NCBI GenBank assembly: GCA_964442745.1 | Contig: CAYUAI010000015.1 | Span: 1 to 64,000, forward strand | Source: CAYUAI01 sp964442745 | GTDB taxonomy: Bacteria; Pseudomonadota; Gammaproteobacteria; S012-40 | Reading direction: 5' to 3' | Length of the DNA: 64,000 nt | Shown: positions 19,125 through 29,523 of the stretch, piece after piece | How the letters are laid out: the number at the start of each line of letters is the position of its first letter | How positions within the stretch are numbered: position 1 is the first letter of the stretch | Translations under genes and position numbers: made by a program | Notes under the pieces: generated by a model | What the model was told of the DNA's origin: nothing | The model's database searches: none | What the model saw: the letters and a program-made list of their open reading frames with translations, nothing else

Positions 19125-20279
19125 ATGACAACAATGCATAAACGTCCATTAATTGCTCATATTGTGCATCGGTTTGATATTGGCGGTTTAGAAAATGGTG
19201 TGGTCAATCTGATCAATCATATGCCGGAACTTAAATACCGGCATGTCATCATTTGTATGACAGATTATTCCGATTTTCATAAGCGAATTGAGAAAAATGG
19301 TATTGAAATTTATGCACTGCATAAAAAAGAAGGCAAAGATCCACTGAATTATTGGCGTCTATGGCGCTTGCTTAGACGCTTAAAACCAGATATTAGTCAC
19401 ACTCGAAATATTGCAACGATAGATGGTGCTGTCATTGCTGGGTTAGCGGGTGTCAAGTATCGAGTGCATGGTGAGCATGGTCGAGATATCTATGACGTGG
19501 ATGGGAGTAATGCGAAATATCAACGCTTAAGGCGTTTGTGCCAGCCTTTTATTCATCGTTTTATTGCATTATCAAAAGACCTTGAGGCCTGGCTGATTGA
19601 TCAAGTTGGTATTAAGCGTGGTAAAGTGGTGCAGCTTTATAACGGCGTGGATACGGGTAAATTTAAGCCGTATAAAACGGATATCAATCAGTATCTCAAA
19701 GAAGCGTTTGTCGGCAATGATGATGTGATTTTTGGGACAGTCGGCCGTTTTGAACCGATTAAAGACCAGCTGACTTTGTTACAAGCCTTTGCGGACTTGT
19801 TGGAAAAATCACCTTTGGCGAAAGACCGAGCTCGCCTAGTGCTAGTGGGGGATGGGCAATTAAAACCGAAAATTGAAAAATTTATAAATAATCAGGGATT
19901 ACAAGCATGGGTTCGCCTGACAGGCAAGAGTAATGATGTTGCCCACTTATTACAAGCCTTTGATGTCTTTGTCTTGCCGTCATTAGCCGAGGGGATTTCA
20001 AATACCATCTTAGAGGCGATGGCATCAGGTCTGCCGGTGTTAGCCACGGAGGTTGGTGGCAACGTCGAGTTAGTTCAGCCAGAAGTCACTGGGCAATTAG
20101 TGCCTTCTGCGAGGCCGGACATGATGGCTAAAAAAATGCTTGAATATCTTGAATTGCCTGAGCGTATCCAAAAGCAAGGGGCATTTGCCGTTAAAACGGT
20201 AGAACAACGATTTAGCATCCAACAAATGGTTGAAAAGTATATGTCTGTTTATGATGCATTGTTAGCTGGCGAGTCATAG
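19125..20279 (+). CDS. XrtA-associated glycosyltransferase 2 (TIGR03088-like)
   Basis: The 384-residue GT4 transferase has IAHIVHRFDIGGLENGVVNL at its start, which marks the second exosortase-linked glycosyltransferase. NGVDTGKFKP and the nucleotide-sugar motif LPSLAEGISNTILEAMASG follow in the C-terminal half. It lies 11 bases after xrtA and would extend the EPS repeat unit. Confidence 0.92.
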   Translation: MTTMHKRPLIAHIVHRFDIGGLENGVVNLINHMPELKYRHVIICMTDYSDFHKRIEKNGIEIYALHKKEGKDPLNYWRLWRLLRRLKPDISHTRNIATIDGAVIAGLAGVKYRVHGEHGRDIYDVDGSNAKYQRLRRLCQPFIHRFIALSKDLEAWLIDQVGIKRGKVVQLYNGVDTGKFKPYKTDINQYLKEAFVGNDDVIFGTVGRFEPIKDQLTLLQAFADLLEKSPLAKDRARLVLVGDGQLKPKIEKFINNQGLQAWVRLTGKSNDVAHLLQAFDVFVLPSLAEGISNTILEAMASGLPVLATEVGGNVELVQPEVTGQLVPSARPDMMAKKMLEYLELPERIQKQGAFAVKTVEQRFSIQQMVEKYMSVYDALLAGES

Positions 20280-20378
20280 TTTCCTTTTGTAGTTTATGGG
20301 TTAAATCCGATCTTTCCTTCTATGAAAACATTGAATTAAACCATCGGCGATTGATAGAGTAATGAGGATAATAACCAA

Positions 20379-22280
20379 ATGTGTGGAATTGTAGGTATTG
20401 TCGATATTAAAGGTCCCAGTGAGATTGATCGAGATTTACTGCATCGAATGAATGAAACACAATACCATCGAGGGCCTGATGCCGGTGGTCTCCATGTGGA
20501 ACCCGGTGTCGGTTTCGGCCATCGACGTTTATCCATCATTGACCTTGCGAGTGGCAAACAGCCGATGATGAATGAAGATGGCACGGTGGTGGTGACTTTC
20601 AATGGTGAGATATATAATTTCCCTGAACTGAGTATCGAGTTAAAAAAATGTGGCCATCAGTTCAAGACCCATAGCGACACCGAAGTGATTGTGCATGCCT
20701 GGGAAGAGTGGGGAGAGGATTGTGTTAAGCGCTTTCGTGGTATGTTTGCGTTTGCGGTTTGGGATCGCAACAAAAAAATACTATTTTTGGCTCGTGATCG
20801 CATAGGAAAAAAACCATTATATTATGCAACCTTACCCGATGGTAAGTTTGTCTTCGGTTCAGAACTGAAATCATTGTTAGTTCATTCAACATTACCACGA
20901 GAAATAGAGCAAACGGCGGTTGAAGATTATTTTGCTTTGGGCTATGTCCCTGATCCGAAAAGTATTTTTAAATCGATTCATAAGCTTCCTCCAGCACATA
21001 CTTTAGTTGTTAAGAAAGATTCAGGTGTCACCTACCCCAAAGAATATTGGGATATTGATTTTGATCCTGTCTACCACCGTGATGAACAAGAACTTCAGCG
21101 AGAACTCATTGAGCGTTTAAGAGAAGCCGTAGATATTAGATTAATATCTGAAGTTCCATTAGGCGCTTTTCTTTCGGGCGGTGTGGACTCAAGTGCTATC
21201 GTTGCGATGATGGCTCAGCTTAATCCGGGAGAGAGGGTCAACACCTGCTCTATTGGGTTTGGCGATCCAAAGTTTAATGAAACTGAATTCGCTCAAATGG
21301 TCGCAGATCGATATACAACGAATCACTATCTTGAACAAGTTGATCCTAATGATTTTGATTTATTAGATAAACTGGCAAGTATGTATGATGAACCTTTTGC
21401 CGATAGTTCGGCGATTCCTACCTATAAAGTGTGTGAGCTAGCCAGAAAACGTGTGACGGTCGCATTATCTGGCGATGGTGGCGATGAGAACTTTGCGGGC
21501 TATCGTCGCCATCGGTGGCATATGAATGAAGAGCGACTTCGAGGGTTTTTACCGGCTGGGTTGAGGAAGCCTGTCTTTGGTTTGCTCGGTGGGGCTTACC
21601 CAAAAATGGATTGGGCACCAAAAGTATTTCGTGCGAAATCAACCTTTCAGGCATTAGCTAAGAATAGTTTTGAAGCCTATATGCATAGTATTTCTGTCGT
21701 GGTTGATGGTTTGCGTTCAAAGCTCTTTAGCCCAAGTTTTAAGAAACAACTCGGGGGTTATCATGCCGTTGAAGTTTTTAAATATCATGCTCAACGCTCC
21801 TCAGCAAAAGATCCTCTCTCATTGATTCAATATATCGATATGAAAACCTATTTGCCGGGTGATATCCTTGTGAAAGTGGATCGAGCGAGTATGGCCCATT
21901 CGCTGGAAGTGCGTGTGCCGATTCTTGATCATGTATTTATGGAGTGGGCGGCTAAAATTGCACCGAATACAAAACTTCGGGGTCAGGAAGGTAAGTATAT
22001 ATTTAAAAAATCACTTGAACCCCACCTTCCTCGTGATGTGTTGTATCGTCCTAAAATGGGTTTTGGAGTCCCCATCGCGAGCTGGTTTCGTGGTCCTTTA
22101 AAGCAGCGTGTGCGTGATGCTGTTTTAGGTGAAACGTTGAGAGATGCAGGGATTTTTGATCATCAATGTCTAAAACAGCTGGTTGATGAGCATCAATCGG
22201 GGATAGGAGAGCATAGTGCGCCCTTATGGTCACTTTTGATGTTTGAGTCATTTTTGCGTAATACTGTCGTTCGAAAATGA
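20379..22280 (+). CDS. XrtA-associated asparagine-synthase-like amidotransferase
   Basis: The 633-residue class II amidotransferase starts with MCGIVGIVDIKG, so the Cys2 nucleophile of the glutaminase is present. The ATP pyrophosphatase loop LSGGVDSSA is near residue 268. It fits the exosortase-linked amidotransferase family (TIGR03108-like). It would release ammonia from glutamine and amidate a carboxyl group, probably on a sugar acid of the EPS. The next glycosyltransferase gene overlaps its stop codon by 4 bases. Confidence 0.92.
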   Translation: MCGIVGIVDIKGPSEIDRDLLHRMNETQYHRGPDAGGLHVEPGVGFGHRRLSIIDLASGKQPMMNEDGTVVVTFNGEIYNFPELSIELKKCGHQFKTHSDTEVIVHAWEEWGEDCVKRFRGMFAFAVWDRNKKILFLARDRIGKKPLYYATLPDGKFVFGSELKSLLVHSTLPREIEQTAVEDYFALGYVPDPKSIFKSIHKLPPAHTLVVKKDSGVTYPKEYWDIDFDPVYHRDEQELQRELIERLREAVDIRLISEVPLGAFLSGGVDSSAIVAMMAQLNPGERVNTCSIGFGDPKFNETEFAQMVADRYTTNHYLEQVDPNDFDLLDKLASMYDEPFADSSAIPTYKVCELARKRVTVALSGDGGDENFAGYRRHRWHMNEERLRGFLPAGLRKPVFGLLGGAYPKMDWAPKVFRAKSTFQALAKNSFEAYMHSISVVVDGLRSKLFSPSFKKQLGGYHAVEVFKYHAQRSSAKDPLSLIQYIDMKTYLPGDILVKVDRASMAHSLEVRVPILDHVFMEWAAKIAPNTKLRGQEGKYIFKKSLEPHLPRDVLYRPKMGFGVPIASWFRGPLKQRVRDAVLGETLRDAGIFDHQCLKQLVDEHQSGIGEHSAPLWSLLMFESFLRNTVVRK

Positions 22281-23473
22281 TTAAGCTTTTGACATTTAGC
22301 ACGCTTTATCCCAATGCGGCAGAACCACAAAAGGGTATTTTTGTTGAAAATCGTCTTCGGCATTTATTAGCCAGTGGTCAAGTTGAAGTCGTCGTGGTTG
22401 CACCGGTTCCTTGGTTTCCATTTTCAAGTGGTTTTGGAGAGTATTCAAAATTTGCAAAGGTGCCTTCTAAGGAGCAAAGACACGGTATCACTCTGTATCA
22501 CCCTCGTTACCCTGTTATTCCAAAAATTGGTATGAGCATCGCGCCATTGCTGATGGCCATGTTTGTCATTGGAGCGATTAAAAAAATCATCGCTCAAGGA
22601 TATAACTTTGATATTATTGATGCCCATTATTTTTACCCGGACGGAATTTCAGCCGCACTTATTTCAGCGGTGGCCAAGAAGCCCTATGTAGTCACAGCTA
22701 GGGGAACGGATATCAATCTGATTCCTAAATATTGGTTACCACGTAAGTGGATATTATGGGCTGCGAAAAATAGTTCAGCAATGATTACCGTGTGCCAAGC
22801 GCTAAAAGATGAAATGGTCAGTTTGGGTATGGCTGCTGATCGAATTACCCCGTTAAGAAATGGTGTGGACTTAAATTTTTTCCACCCAGGTGACCCTGAT
22901 GCTAAAGAGCAGATAAGGCAAGCGCTTAATATCTCGGGGAAAAGTTTGCTGTCGGTTGGATATCTTATTGAAAGAAAAGGGCATCACTTGATTATAGATG
23001 CACTTCAAGGGTTATCAGAGTTTACGTTATATATTGCCGGCGATGGTGAGTTAGACACTCAGTTGAAGCAGCAGGCAATGGATCGTGGGTTAGACGATAG
23101 GGTTGTTTTTCTCGGGGCATTGACCCCTGATGTTTTACGGAAGTACATGGTCGCCGCCGATGCGCTCATCTTGGCCTCAAGCCGGGAGGGGATGGCTAAT
23201 GTGCTTTTGGAATCGATTGCGTGTGGAACGCCCGTTGTCGCGACACCTTTGTGGGGGACGCCAGAGGTCGTTGCTGCACCTGAAGCCGGTGTGCTAACAG
23301 CCGATAGGAGTGTTGAGGCTATCATGGATGCTGTGAAACGACTATTTTTGCAATATCCTAACAGTACAGACACTCGGAAATATGCTGAAAAATTTAGCTG
23401 GAATAAAACAACAGAAGGACAGCTGAAGATATTTAACAAAATTCTTATGTTAGGTAATGTGCCTGAAAGGTGA
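22277..23473 (+). CDS. GT4 family glycosyltransferase
   Basis: The 398-residue protein has a GT-B fold: IKLLTFSTLYPNAAEPQKG at the start, then TARGTDINLIPKYW, NGVDLNFFHP and SSREGMANVLLESIACG. It overlaps the amidotransferase gene by 4 bases (ATGA), so translation is coupled. It would act on the EPS repeat. The sugar donor cannot be predicted. Confidence 0.85.
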   Translation: MIKLLTFSTLYPNAAEPQKGIFVENRLRHLLASGQVEVVVVAPVPWFPFSSGFGEYSKFAKVPSKEQRHGITLYHPRYPVIPKIGMSIAPLLMAMFVIGAIKKIIAQGYNFDIIDAHYFYPDGISAALISAVAKKPYVVTARGTDINLIPKYWLPRKWILWAAKNSSAMITVCQALKDEMVSLGMAADRITPLRNGVDLNFFHPGDPDAKEQIRQALNISGKSLLSVGYLIERKGHHLIIDALQGLSEFTLYIAGDGELDTQLKQQAMDRGLDDRVVFLGALTPDVLRKYMVAADALILASSREGMANVLLESIACGTPVVATPLWGTPEVVAAPEAGVLTADRSVEAIMDAVKRLFLQYPNSTDTRKYAEKFSWNKTTEGQLKIFNKILMLGNVPER

Positions 23474-23657
23474 TATTAAGAAGTCGTATTGCTACAGACT
23501 AAACGTGATTGAAAAAAATCTCCCAATGCCATTACACAATGATTGGCTAATGTGCCAAGTAGATGCTTTGAGTAAGAGGTTATGCCACACAATATGACTA
23601 GGATGAAGTGCCTACCTGGGCAGAAAAAACTGTTTTCAAGGGGCTTAGGTGTATGAG

Positions 23658-24818
23658 ATGAAGATATTATACCATCATAGAATTGCATCGAAAGATGGTC
23701 AATATGTTCATGTTGAAGAAATGATTAAAGCTTTTCGAAAACTTGGCCATGAAATTATTGTTGTTGCCCCGTCTATTTCACAAAGTGCAGAATTTGGATC
23801 GGGCGGAGGGATTGTTAGTCTATTAAAGCAGTTTGTTCCTTCGGCTTTGTATGAGCTTATCGAGTTTTTTTATTCAATATATGCCTATCGCCGACTCAGC
23901 TTGGCGATAAAAGAGCATAATCCTGATGTGATTTACGAGCGATATAATTTATTTTTTCCAGCGGGAATTTGGGCAAAAAAAAAATATAATCTGCCTTTAT
24001 TATTGGAAATCAACGCGCCTTTGTATGAGGAGCGAAATAAATATGATAGCATCACATTAAAGAAGCTTGCACGATGGACGGAGCGATATACTTGGCAAGG
24101 CGCTGAGGGCGTATTACCCGTGACTGAAGTATTAGCCGGAAAAGTCCATGAGCAAGGTGTACCTAAAGAAAGAATGATAGTCGTTCACAATGGTATTGAT
24201 CGTGATAAATTTGATGATATTCCAGACATCAATAGCGCAAAGAAAAGACTTGGGTTAGAAGGGAGGCTCGTTCTGGGGTTTACTGGGTTTGCGCGAGATT
24301 GGCATGGGCTGGATAAAGTGGTTGATCTTGTGGTTGGCGAGCAATCATATCCTCGCCACTTATTGATCGTTGGAGATGGGCCTGCACGTGCGAGTATTGA
24401 AAAAAGGGCTAAAGAGTTAGATGTAGGGGACCGAGTGACCATAACGGGTATCATTAATAGAGAACAAGTGGCCAGTTATGTGTCAGCATTCGATATTGCA
24501 TTGCAGCCGGACGTCGTGGATTATGCGTCACCACTCAAAATATTTGAATATTTAGCTTTGGGGCGGGCTATTATTGCGCCTCGCAAAGATAATATAAGTG
24601 AAATTCTTAGTCATGAAGATAATGCATTGCTATTTCAGGCGGATAACCAAGATAGTTTTTATCGGACGATTGAAACACTTTGTGAAGATAGCCAGTTAAG
24701 GAGACGAATTTCTAGCCGGGCAAAAGAAACCATTGATGAAAAAAAGTTTACCTGGGTTCACAATGCTGAGCGAGTTATCATTCAATTTGAAAATTTATTG
24801 AAGAATAAGAATGCGTGA
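23658..24818 (+). CDS. GT4 family glycosyltransferase
   Basis: The ~386-residue GT-B transferase begins MKILYHHRIASKDGQYVHVE and has VVHNGIDRDKFD, a donor-binding segment SAFDIALQPDVVDYASPLKI, and the closing acidic residue in LKIFEYLALGR. I chose ATG 23658 over GTG 23649. A 184-base gap without a gene separates it from the previous transferase. It overlaps the O-ligase gene by 8 bases. Confidence 0.82.
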   Translation: MKILYHHRIASKDGQYVHVEEMIKAFRKLGHEIIVVAPSISQSAEFGSGGGIVSLLKQFVPSALYELIEFFYSIYAYRRLSLAIKEHNPDVIYERYNLFFPAGIWAKKKYNLPLLLEINAPLYEERNKYDSITLKKLARWTERYTWQGAEGVLPVTEVLAGKVHEQGVPKERMIVVHNGIDRDKFDDIPDINSAKKRLGLEGRLVLGFTGFARDWHGLDKVVDLVVGEQSYPRHLLIVGDGPARASIEKRAKELDVGDRVTITGIINREQVASYVSAFDIALQPDVVDYASPLKIFEYLALGRAIIAPRKDNISEILSHEDNALLFQADNQDSFYRTIETLCEDSQLRRRISSRAKETIDEKKFTWVHNAERVIIQFENLLKNKNA

Positions 24819-26094
24819 TTTAATTATTACTCTCATCGTATTTGGAATGATTCCGTCTATTTTAATGCGCCCGCATATCGGTGTGTATGTTTGGTCGTGG
24901 TTAGGGTATATGAATCCTCATCGCTTATCATGGGGTTTTGCCTATAACATGCCTTTCAGTGCCATTATTGCTGGGGTTTTGTTTATAGGGATGATTTTTT
25001 CAAAAGAAAAAAAGAAGTTGGTCTGGAATCAAGTCACTATCGGCTGGCTTGTTTTTGTTTTTTGGACAATCATCACATTCGCATTTGCTATGAATAAAGA
25101 TGACGCGTTTACCGAATTGGATCGATGGTTGAAAATTCAAATTTTAATCATATGCACGCTAATGCTTATTAACAGCAAAGAAAGACTAATACAGTTAGTG
25201 TGGGTCATTGTATTGTCGATCGGTTTTTTTGGAATAAAAGGTGGATTATTTTCACTTGCTACTGGGTTTCACTACAGGATAACGGGGCCTGCCGATTCGT
25301 TTATCACGGGAAATAATGAAATGGCGCTAGCATTATTGATGGTGATACCACTGATGTATTTTTTATTTACTGTATCAAAGAATAAATATATTAAATATAG
25401 TTTAGTTTTATCTATTTTTTTATGTTTTGTCTCAGTGATTACGTCTTATTCAAGAGGGGCTCTTTTAGCCGCCTTTGTGATGTTGTTTTTTTTATGGTTA
25501 GGTACAAAACGAAAAGTATTAACGATGTCGCTTATTATTGGGGTAATTATTGCCGGTATTCCTGTTATTCCTGACAAATGGTTTGATCGTATGAATACGA
25601 TACAAACTTACGAGCAGGATGCATCAGCGCTGGGTCGTATTAATGCTTGGTATTTTGCTGTTAATTTGGCGAATGATCACCCATTAATAGGTGGTGGGTT
25701 TCGCTCGTTCACTCCTGAGGCATTTTTAAAATATGCCCCAATTCCCGATGATTTTCATGATGCGCATAGTATTTATTTCGAAGTACTCGGTGAGCAGGGG
25801 TATGTTGGTTTATTGCTTTTTCTTTTACTTTGGGTTTTAGTTTTTTTGGAGGCACGCAAAGTTAAAAAAATGGTTAAAGGGCATGAGGATTTGCAATGGA
25901 TGAATGAGCTAGTCAAAATGGTTCAAGTTGGGATTATCGCTTATATGTCTGCCGGTGCTTTTCTTGGTTTAGCTTATTTTGATTTGCCGTATCATTTAAT
26001 GAGCATCGTCGTGATTACTGGTGTTTTATGTCGGGAGCAGCTTAAAAATGAGGTTGAAAATGTCCAAAAACGGAATATATCGTTTGCTCGCTAG
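24811..26094 (+). CDS. XrtA-associated O-glycosylation ligase (Wzy/WaaL-like)
   Basis: The 427-residue integral membrane protein has about ten hydrophobic helices. Its N-terminus, MIPSILMRPHIGVYVWSWLG, and the NPHRLSWGFAY loop are typical of the exosortase-linked O-ligase family (TIGR03097-like). A large periplasmic loop (residues ~255-320) holds LGRINAWYFAVNLANDHPL and HDAHSIYFEVLGEQG, the ligase/polymerase core with its histidines. It would polymerise the EPS or transfer glycans to proteins or lipids. It overlaps the previous and the following genes. Confidence 0.88.
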   Translation: MRDLIITLIVFGMIPSILMRPHIGVYVWSWLGYMNPHRLSWGFAYNMPFSAIIAGVLFIGMIFSKEKKKLVWNQVTIGWLVFVFWTIITFAFAMNKDDAFTELDRWLKIQILIICTLMLINSKERLIQLVWVIVLSIGFFGIKGGLFSLATGFHYRITGPADSFITGNNEMALALLMVIPLMYFLFTVSKNKYIKYSLVLSIFLCFVSVITSYSRGALLAAFVMLFFLWLGTKRKVLTMSLIIGVIIAGIPVIPDKWFDRMNTIQTYEQDASALGRINAWYFAVNLANDHPLIGGGFRSFTPEAFLKYAPIPDDFHDAHSIYFEVLGEQGYVGLLLFLLLWVLVFLEARKVKKMVKGHEDLQWMNELVKMVQVGIIAYMSAGAFLGLAYFDLPYHLMSIVVITGVLCREQLKNEVENVQKRNISFAR

Positions 26095-27019
26095 TTTGGC
26101 TTTGCCGGGGTATGACAAAGGCAAAGTACAGATATTTATATTTCACCGAGTCTTGGATAATCTTGATCCTCTGTTACCAGGTGAGCCGGATATTAAACGT
26201 TTTGATCAAATAATGCGGATTTTATCCGAAGCATTTTGTGTCATTCCTCTTGCTGAAGCGGTGGAGCGTCTTGAATCCAAAACGTTACCTAAGCGCGCCG
26301 CTTGTATCACTTTTGACGATGGATATTTGGATAATTATACCAATGCCTTGCCCATTTTAAAAAAATACAATTTACCCGCCACAATATTTATTGCAACGAG
26401 CTTTATTAATCGAGGGATAATGTGGAATGATATGATCATTGAATCTCTTCGTTCTTTTTCCGGGGAAATAACATTGTCTGAGCTTAATTTGAATGAGGCG
26501 CCATGTGTCGATAATGAGCAACGTGTGGCGTTGGTCAATTTGATATTACATAAAATTAAACATTTGCCTCATGAAAAACGAGAAGAAATTGTTGAGAGCA
26601 TCACGTCGATGACGAGCTATCAACGTGACCCGTTAATGTTAAACGAGAGTGAGATTTTAGAATTACATCGAAATAATGTAATGATTGGAGCCCATACCCA
26701 TACCCATCCTATATTAGCTAATTTATCCAGGCAAGACTCGTATAACGAAATAGCCGAAAGTAAAGAGATGTTAGAAAGTTTGTTAAAGGATAAGGTGGAG
26801 TATTTTGCTTATCCCAATGGAAGGCCAAGTTCGGATTATACTGAAAAGGATGTCGGTGTTGTTAAGCATCTTAACTTTAAAGCGGCCGTGTCTACGAGGA
26901 AATCGATAGCCACTTCTCAGGATGATATTTATGAGTTACCCAGGTTCACACCCTGGGATGAAAATTTGGATAAATTTGCATTTCGTAGCATTACCGAAGC
27001 TTTTCGAGCGAGGCATTAA
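26060..27019 (+). CDS. Polysaccharide deacetylase family protein
   Basis: The ~319-residue NodB-type protein has HRVLDNLDP, the catalytic ITFDDGYLDNY near residue 85, and the metal-binding HTHTHP segment further on. It is a different branch from the XrtA deacetylase at 14285. I chose ATG 26060 because GAGGT lies 5 bases upstream; this start lies inside the O-ligase gene, giving a 35-base overlap. It probably edits acetyl groups on a glycan. Confidence 0.82.
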   Translation: MSKNGIYRLLASLALPGYDKGKVQIFIFHRVLDNLDPLLPGEPDIKRFDQIMRILSEAFCVIPLAEAVERLESKTLPKRAACITFDDGYLDNYTNALPILKKYNLPATIFIATSFINRGIMWNDMIIESLRSFSGEITLSELNLNEAPCVDNEQRVALVNLILHKIKHLPHEKREEIVESITSMTSYQRDPLMLNESEILELHRNNVMIGAHTHTHPILANLSRQDSYNEIAESKEMLESLLKDKVEYFAYPNGRPSSDYTEKDVGVVKHLNFKAAVSTRKSIATSQDDIYELPRFTPWDENLDKFAFRSITEAFRARH

Positions 27020-27142
27020 GCGTGAGTATATATCCGAAGCGTTTGAGTGGATTTTTAAGTGAATGATCATTAAAACCCACTGATAAAGTTCGCGTGTTAT
27101 TGTAATGATAAAGTTCTAAAGATATTAAAAGGATATTGGGTT

Positions 27143-28036
27143 GTGTTTTATAATCTACGAAAGAAGCTGAACCGATATTTTTTCAATGTTCAAACCAACT
27201 TGATAAGAGAAAAAACCTGTGTCAATGTGGATGACACATCTAATTTTTTGCTTGTTACACAGCTATGTGATCCTGATATTAATATGTATCTTTTAGCCGT
27301 GTCTTCTTTTTGTCAATATTTGACGCCAAGGTCGATAATTGTTGTTTCTGATAATTTATCCGAAAAAAATCATGAATTATTACACCGCTGTATTAAAGGT
27401 TTAAAAATTGTTTCTATCGACGAGCTTCAGTTGCATAGTCTCCCAACAGGGGGAACATGGGAAAGGCTGATTTGTATTCTAAAAAATATTGAGCACTCTT
27501 ATGTTGTTCAAATGGACGCAGATATTTTAACATTGAAGCGCCCTGATGAGATAATAGCGGCAATAAAAGATAATAAGAGCTTTACAATTACCTCGAAATT
27601 GGGTTTTGATAAAATGTCTTTCGTGAATGCAAGTTATCTTGTTTGGGAACGGACTAGCCTGCATGTGCAAAACGAAGCAGAAAAAGCATTTAAGCGCTGC
27701 CATAATGCAGAGAATAGGCTTTATGTTAGAGGATGTTCTGGCTTGACTGGTTTTGCAAGGCAGTCGTCTTCAATTAAAACGTTAACGGATTTTAGTTGTG
27801 AGATAGAGCAAAAGATTGGGAAGGAAAAATGGCTCGAATGGGGGAGTGAGCAAGTCGCATCTAATTATATTATTGCTAATAGCGAGAATAGTCGTATTTT
27901 ACCATATCAATATTATCCCTTTTATGAGCCAGAAATTGATGAGTCCAAAGTCAAATTATTTCACTTTATTGGAACACATCGCTTTAAAAAAGGGAGATAT
28001 TTGGTTATGGCTAAACAGCATATCAATTCAATTTAA
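27143..28036 (+). CDS. Glycosyltransferase-like protein, unknown specificity
   Basis: The 297-residue protein starts at GTG with an AAGGA about 11 bases upstream. A DxD-like segment, YVVQMDADILTLKRPDE, lies near residue 130, and a late YPFYEPE precedes a HFIGTHRFKKGR end. The pattern resembles GT8/GT-A-type transferases but I cannot assign a family with certainty. Gene context (glycan cassette) supports a sugar transferase. Base use is more AT-rich than in the EPS core. Confidence 0.55.
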   Translation: MFYNLRKKLNRYFFNVQTNLIREKTCVNVDDTSNFLLVTQLCDPDINMYLLAVSSFCQYLTPRSIIVVSDNLSEKNHELLHRCIKGLKIVSIDELQLHSLPTGGTWERLICILKNIEHSYVVQMDADILTLKRPDEIIAAIKDNKSFTITSKLGFDKMSFVNASYLVWERTSLHVQNEAEKAFKRCHNAENRLYVRGCSGLTGFARQSSSIKTLTDFSCEIEQKIGKEKWLEWGSEQVASNYIIANSENSRILPYQYYPFYEPEIDESKVKLFHFIGTHRFKKGRYLVMAKQHINSI

Positions 28037-28236
28037 CCGGCTGTTTTAAAAACACGCCAGATGAAGCGAAAAACAAAACTGGATAAAAAACTCAGTATGC
28101 TCGCATAAATGGATGTTAGAGCCTATTTTTAACGTATTACTTTGTCAGCTAAATTATGTTTATTGCTGATGTTAGATAATAATGTCTTTAGTCATAACAA
28201 TAGGCTCGTCGCATGATATAACATGACTTAGTGTTG

Positions 28237-29238
28237 TTATGTTTTGTTTGGTTCGGGGAGAATCGAATATACTGCATCAATCATATCTGTTGGGATAATA
28301 TAATCGGAGACAATTTCCCTGGTAGACATATTTATCCCTAATACTGAGCAATCTTCTATCGTTTTTCCTTTATTGATTAATCGACTTACCCATTCAATTT
28401 TTTCGATACGGCGGGTTTTTCTAAGGCGAGAAAAGCCAACGTAAAGTATATCACCGGCGATATAAAGTCCTCTGCACCAGCCACGCAAACCACCGTAACC
28501 TTTAAGATTGGAGATATTAAAGGTTTCCACTACTTTTTGTTGTTTAATATCTGCGACTATAATGTAGCTATCAACGGAAGTGAAATAGATATAATCTCCT
28601 TCGACGATTCCATCATGGACGCTGATCTCTTTTTCTGGGCCGCTAATGGCTATTCGTTGTGATACATCTGTTAGCTTAACGGCATCTTCTTGAGTACAGC
28701 GGGTGACCCAAGGATCATTTCCAATCCAAAATATATAATTTGGATGGCAATCATGCGGCCTTGTTGAGTGTAATTTTCGATAATCCGTCTCTTTGTCAAA
28801 TCGATGCCAAGTGGGTTTACCTTCAGCATTCATATACTGTTTAATATTTCCACTATTTTTATCAAGAACAATAACAGTATCTAGCCCAGTTGAAGTCACG
28901 TACAATTCGTCACCACGTACCGCCACCGAATGTACATTATGGAAGCTGGGGTGAGAGAAGACTTTGATGAGTTTCAGTTCAGGATACTGATATAATCTTA
29001 TTTCAGTATCCATGGCGAGCCAGAGGTTGTTATGATCAACATCACCGACGGTAAATTCGAGATTTGGATGTTCGTCTGGGGAATTTTCGTTGCCTTTGTC
29101 TATATAAAGCAACTCGGATACCTCTGAGGTAGTTGTGTCAATTTTCAATAATTTAGCACAACCATAATATTTTCCTTCGCCCAATTCAAATCCATTTGGC
29201 CTTAGTTTCCCGCCTGTGATTAATAGTTGTGTATTCAA
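28237..29238 (-). CDS. Predicted beta-propeller protein, function unknown
   Basis: The 333-residue protein shows repeated strand-turn blocks of ~40-50 residues (VAVRGDELYVTSTGLDTVIV; GIVEGDYIYFTSVDSYIIVA; GLYIAGDILYVGFSRLRKT). The pattern is typical of propeller proteins such as SMP-30 or NHL types. No signal peptide is seen. It is on the opposite strand to its neighbours, between a sugar transferase and a pyruvyl transferase. It may bind or hydrolyse a sugar lactone, but no catalytic residues are clear. Confidence 0.6.
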   Translation of the reverse strand: MNTQLLITGGKLRPNGFELGEGKYYGCAKLLKIDTTTSEVSELLYIDKGNENSPDEHPNLEFTVGDVDHNNLWLAMDTEIRLYQYPELKLIKVFSHPSFHNVHSVAVRGDELYVTSTGLDTVIVLDKNSGNIKQYMNAEGKPTWHRFDKETDYRKLHSTRPHDCHPNYIFWIGNDPWVTRCTQEDAVKLTDVSQRIAISGPEKEISVHDGIVEGDYIYFTSVDSYIIVADIKQQKVVETFNISNLKGYGGLRGWCRGLYIAGDILYVGFSRLRKTRRIEKIEWVSRLINKGKTIEDCSVLGINMSTREIVSDYIIPTDMIDAVYSILPEPNKT

Positions 29239-29523
29239 TGTTATGTTTCCGTTTTAATAAAAGTGTATTGATACGAACTGTTCTAGTATTATCTGCGTTT
29301 GGCAGATAATATTTACTGGATTGTACCAAAATAGGTGTATAAAAACTGTTATATTTAATAAGTTTATCGTGTATATGCTGAGTGTTATTGATAAATATTT
29401 TAGACGAAATAATTTCCACCATTAGTTAATTACTCGCATTCGCATAATGAATGGTGTTTGAGCAGAGTTAAAAACTGCTCGAAATGTGTAACGTAAATAT
29501 AAGCAAACTTAGAGATATAGTAA

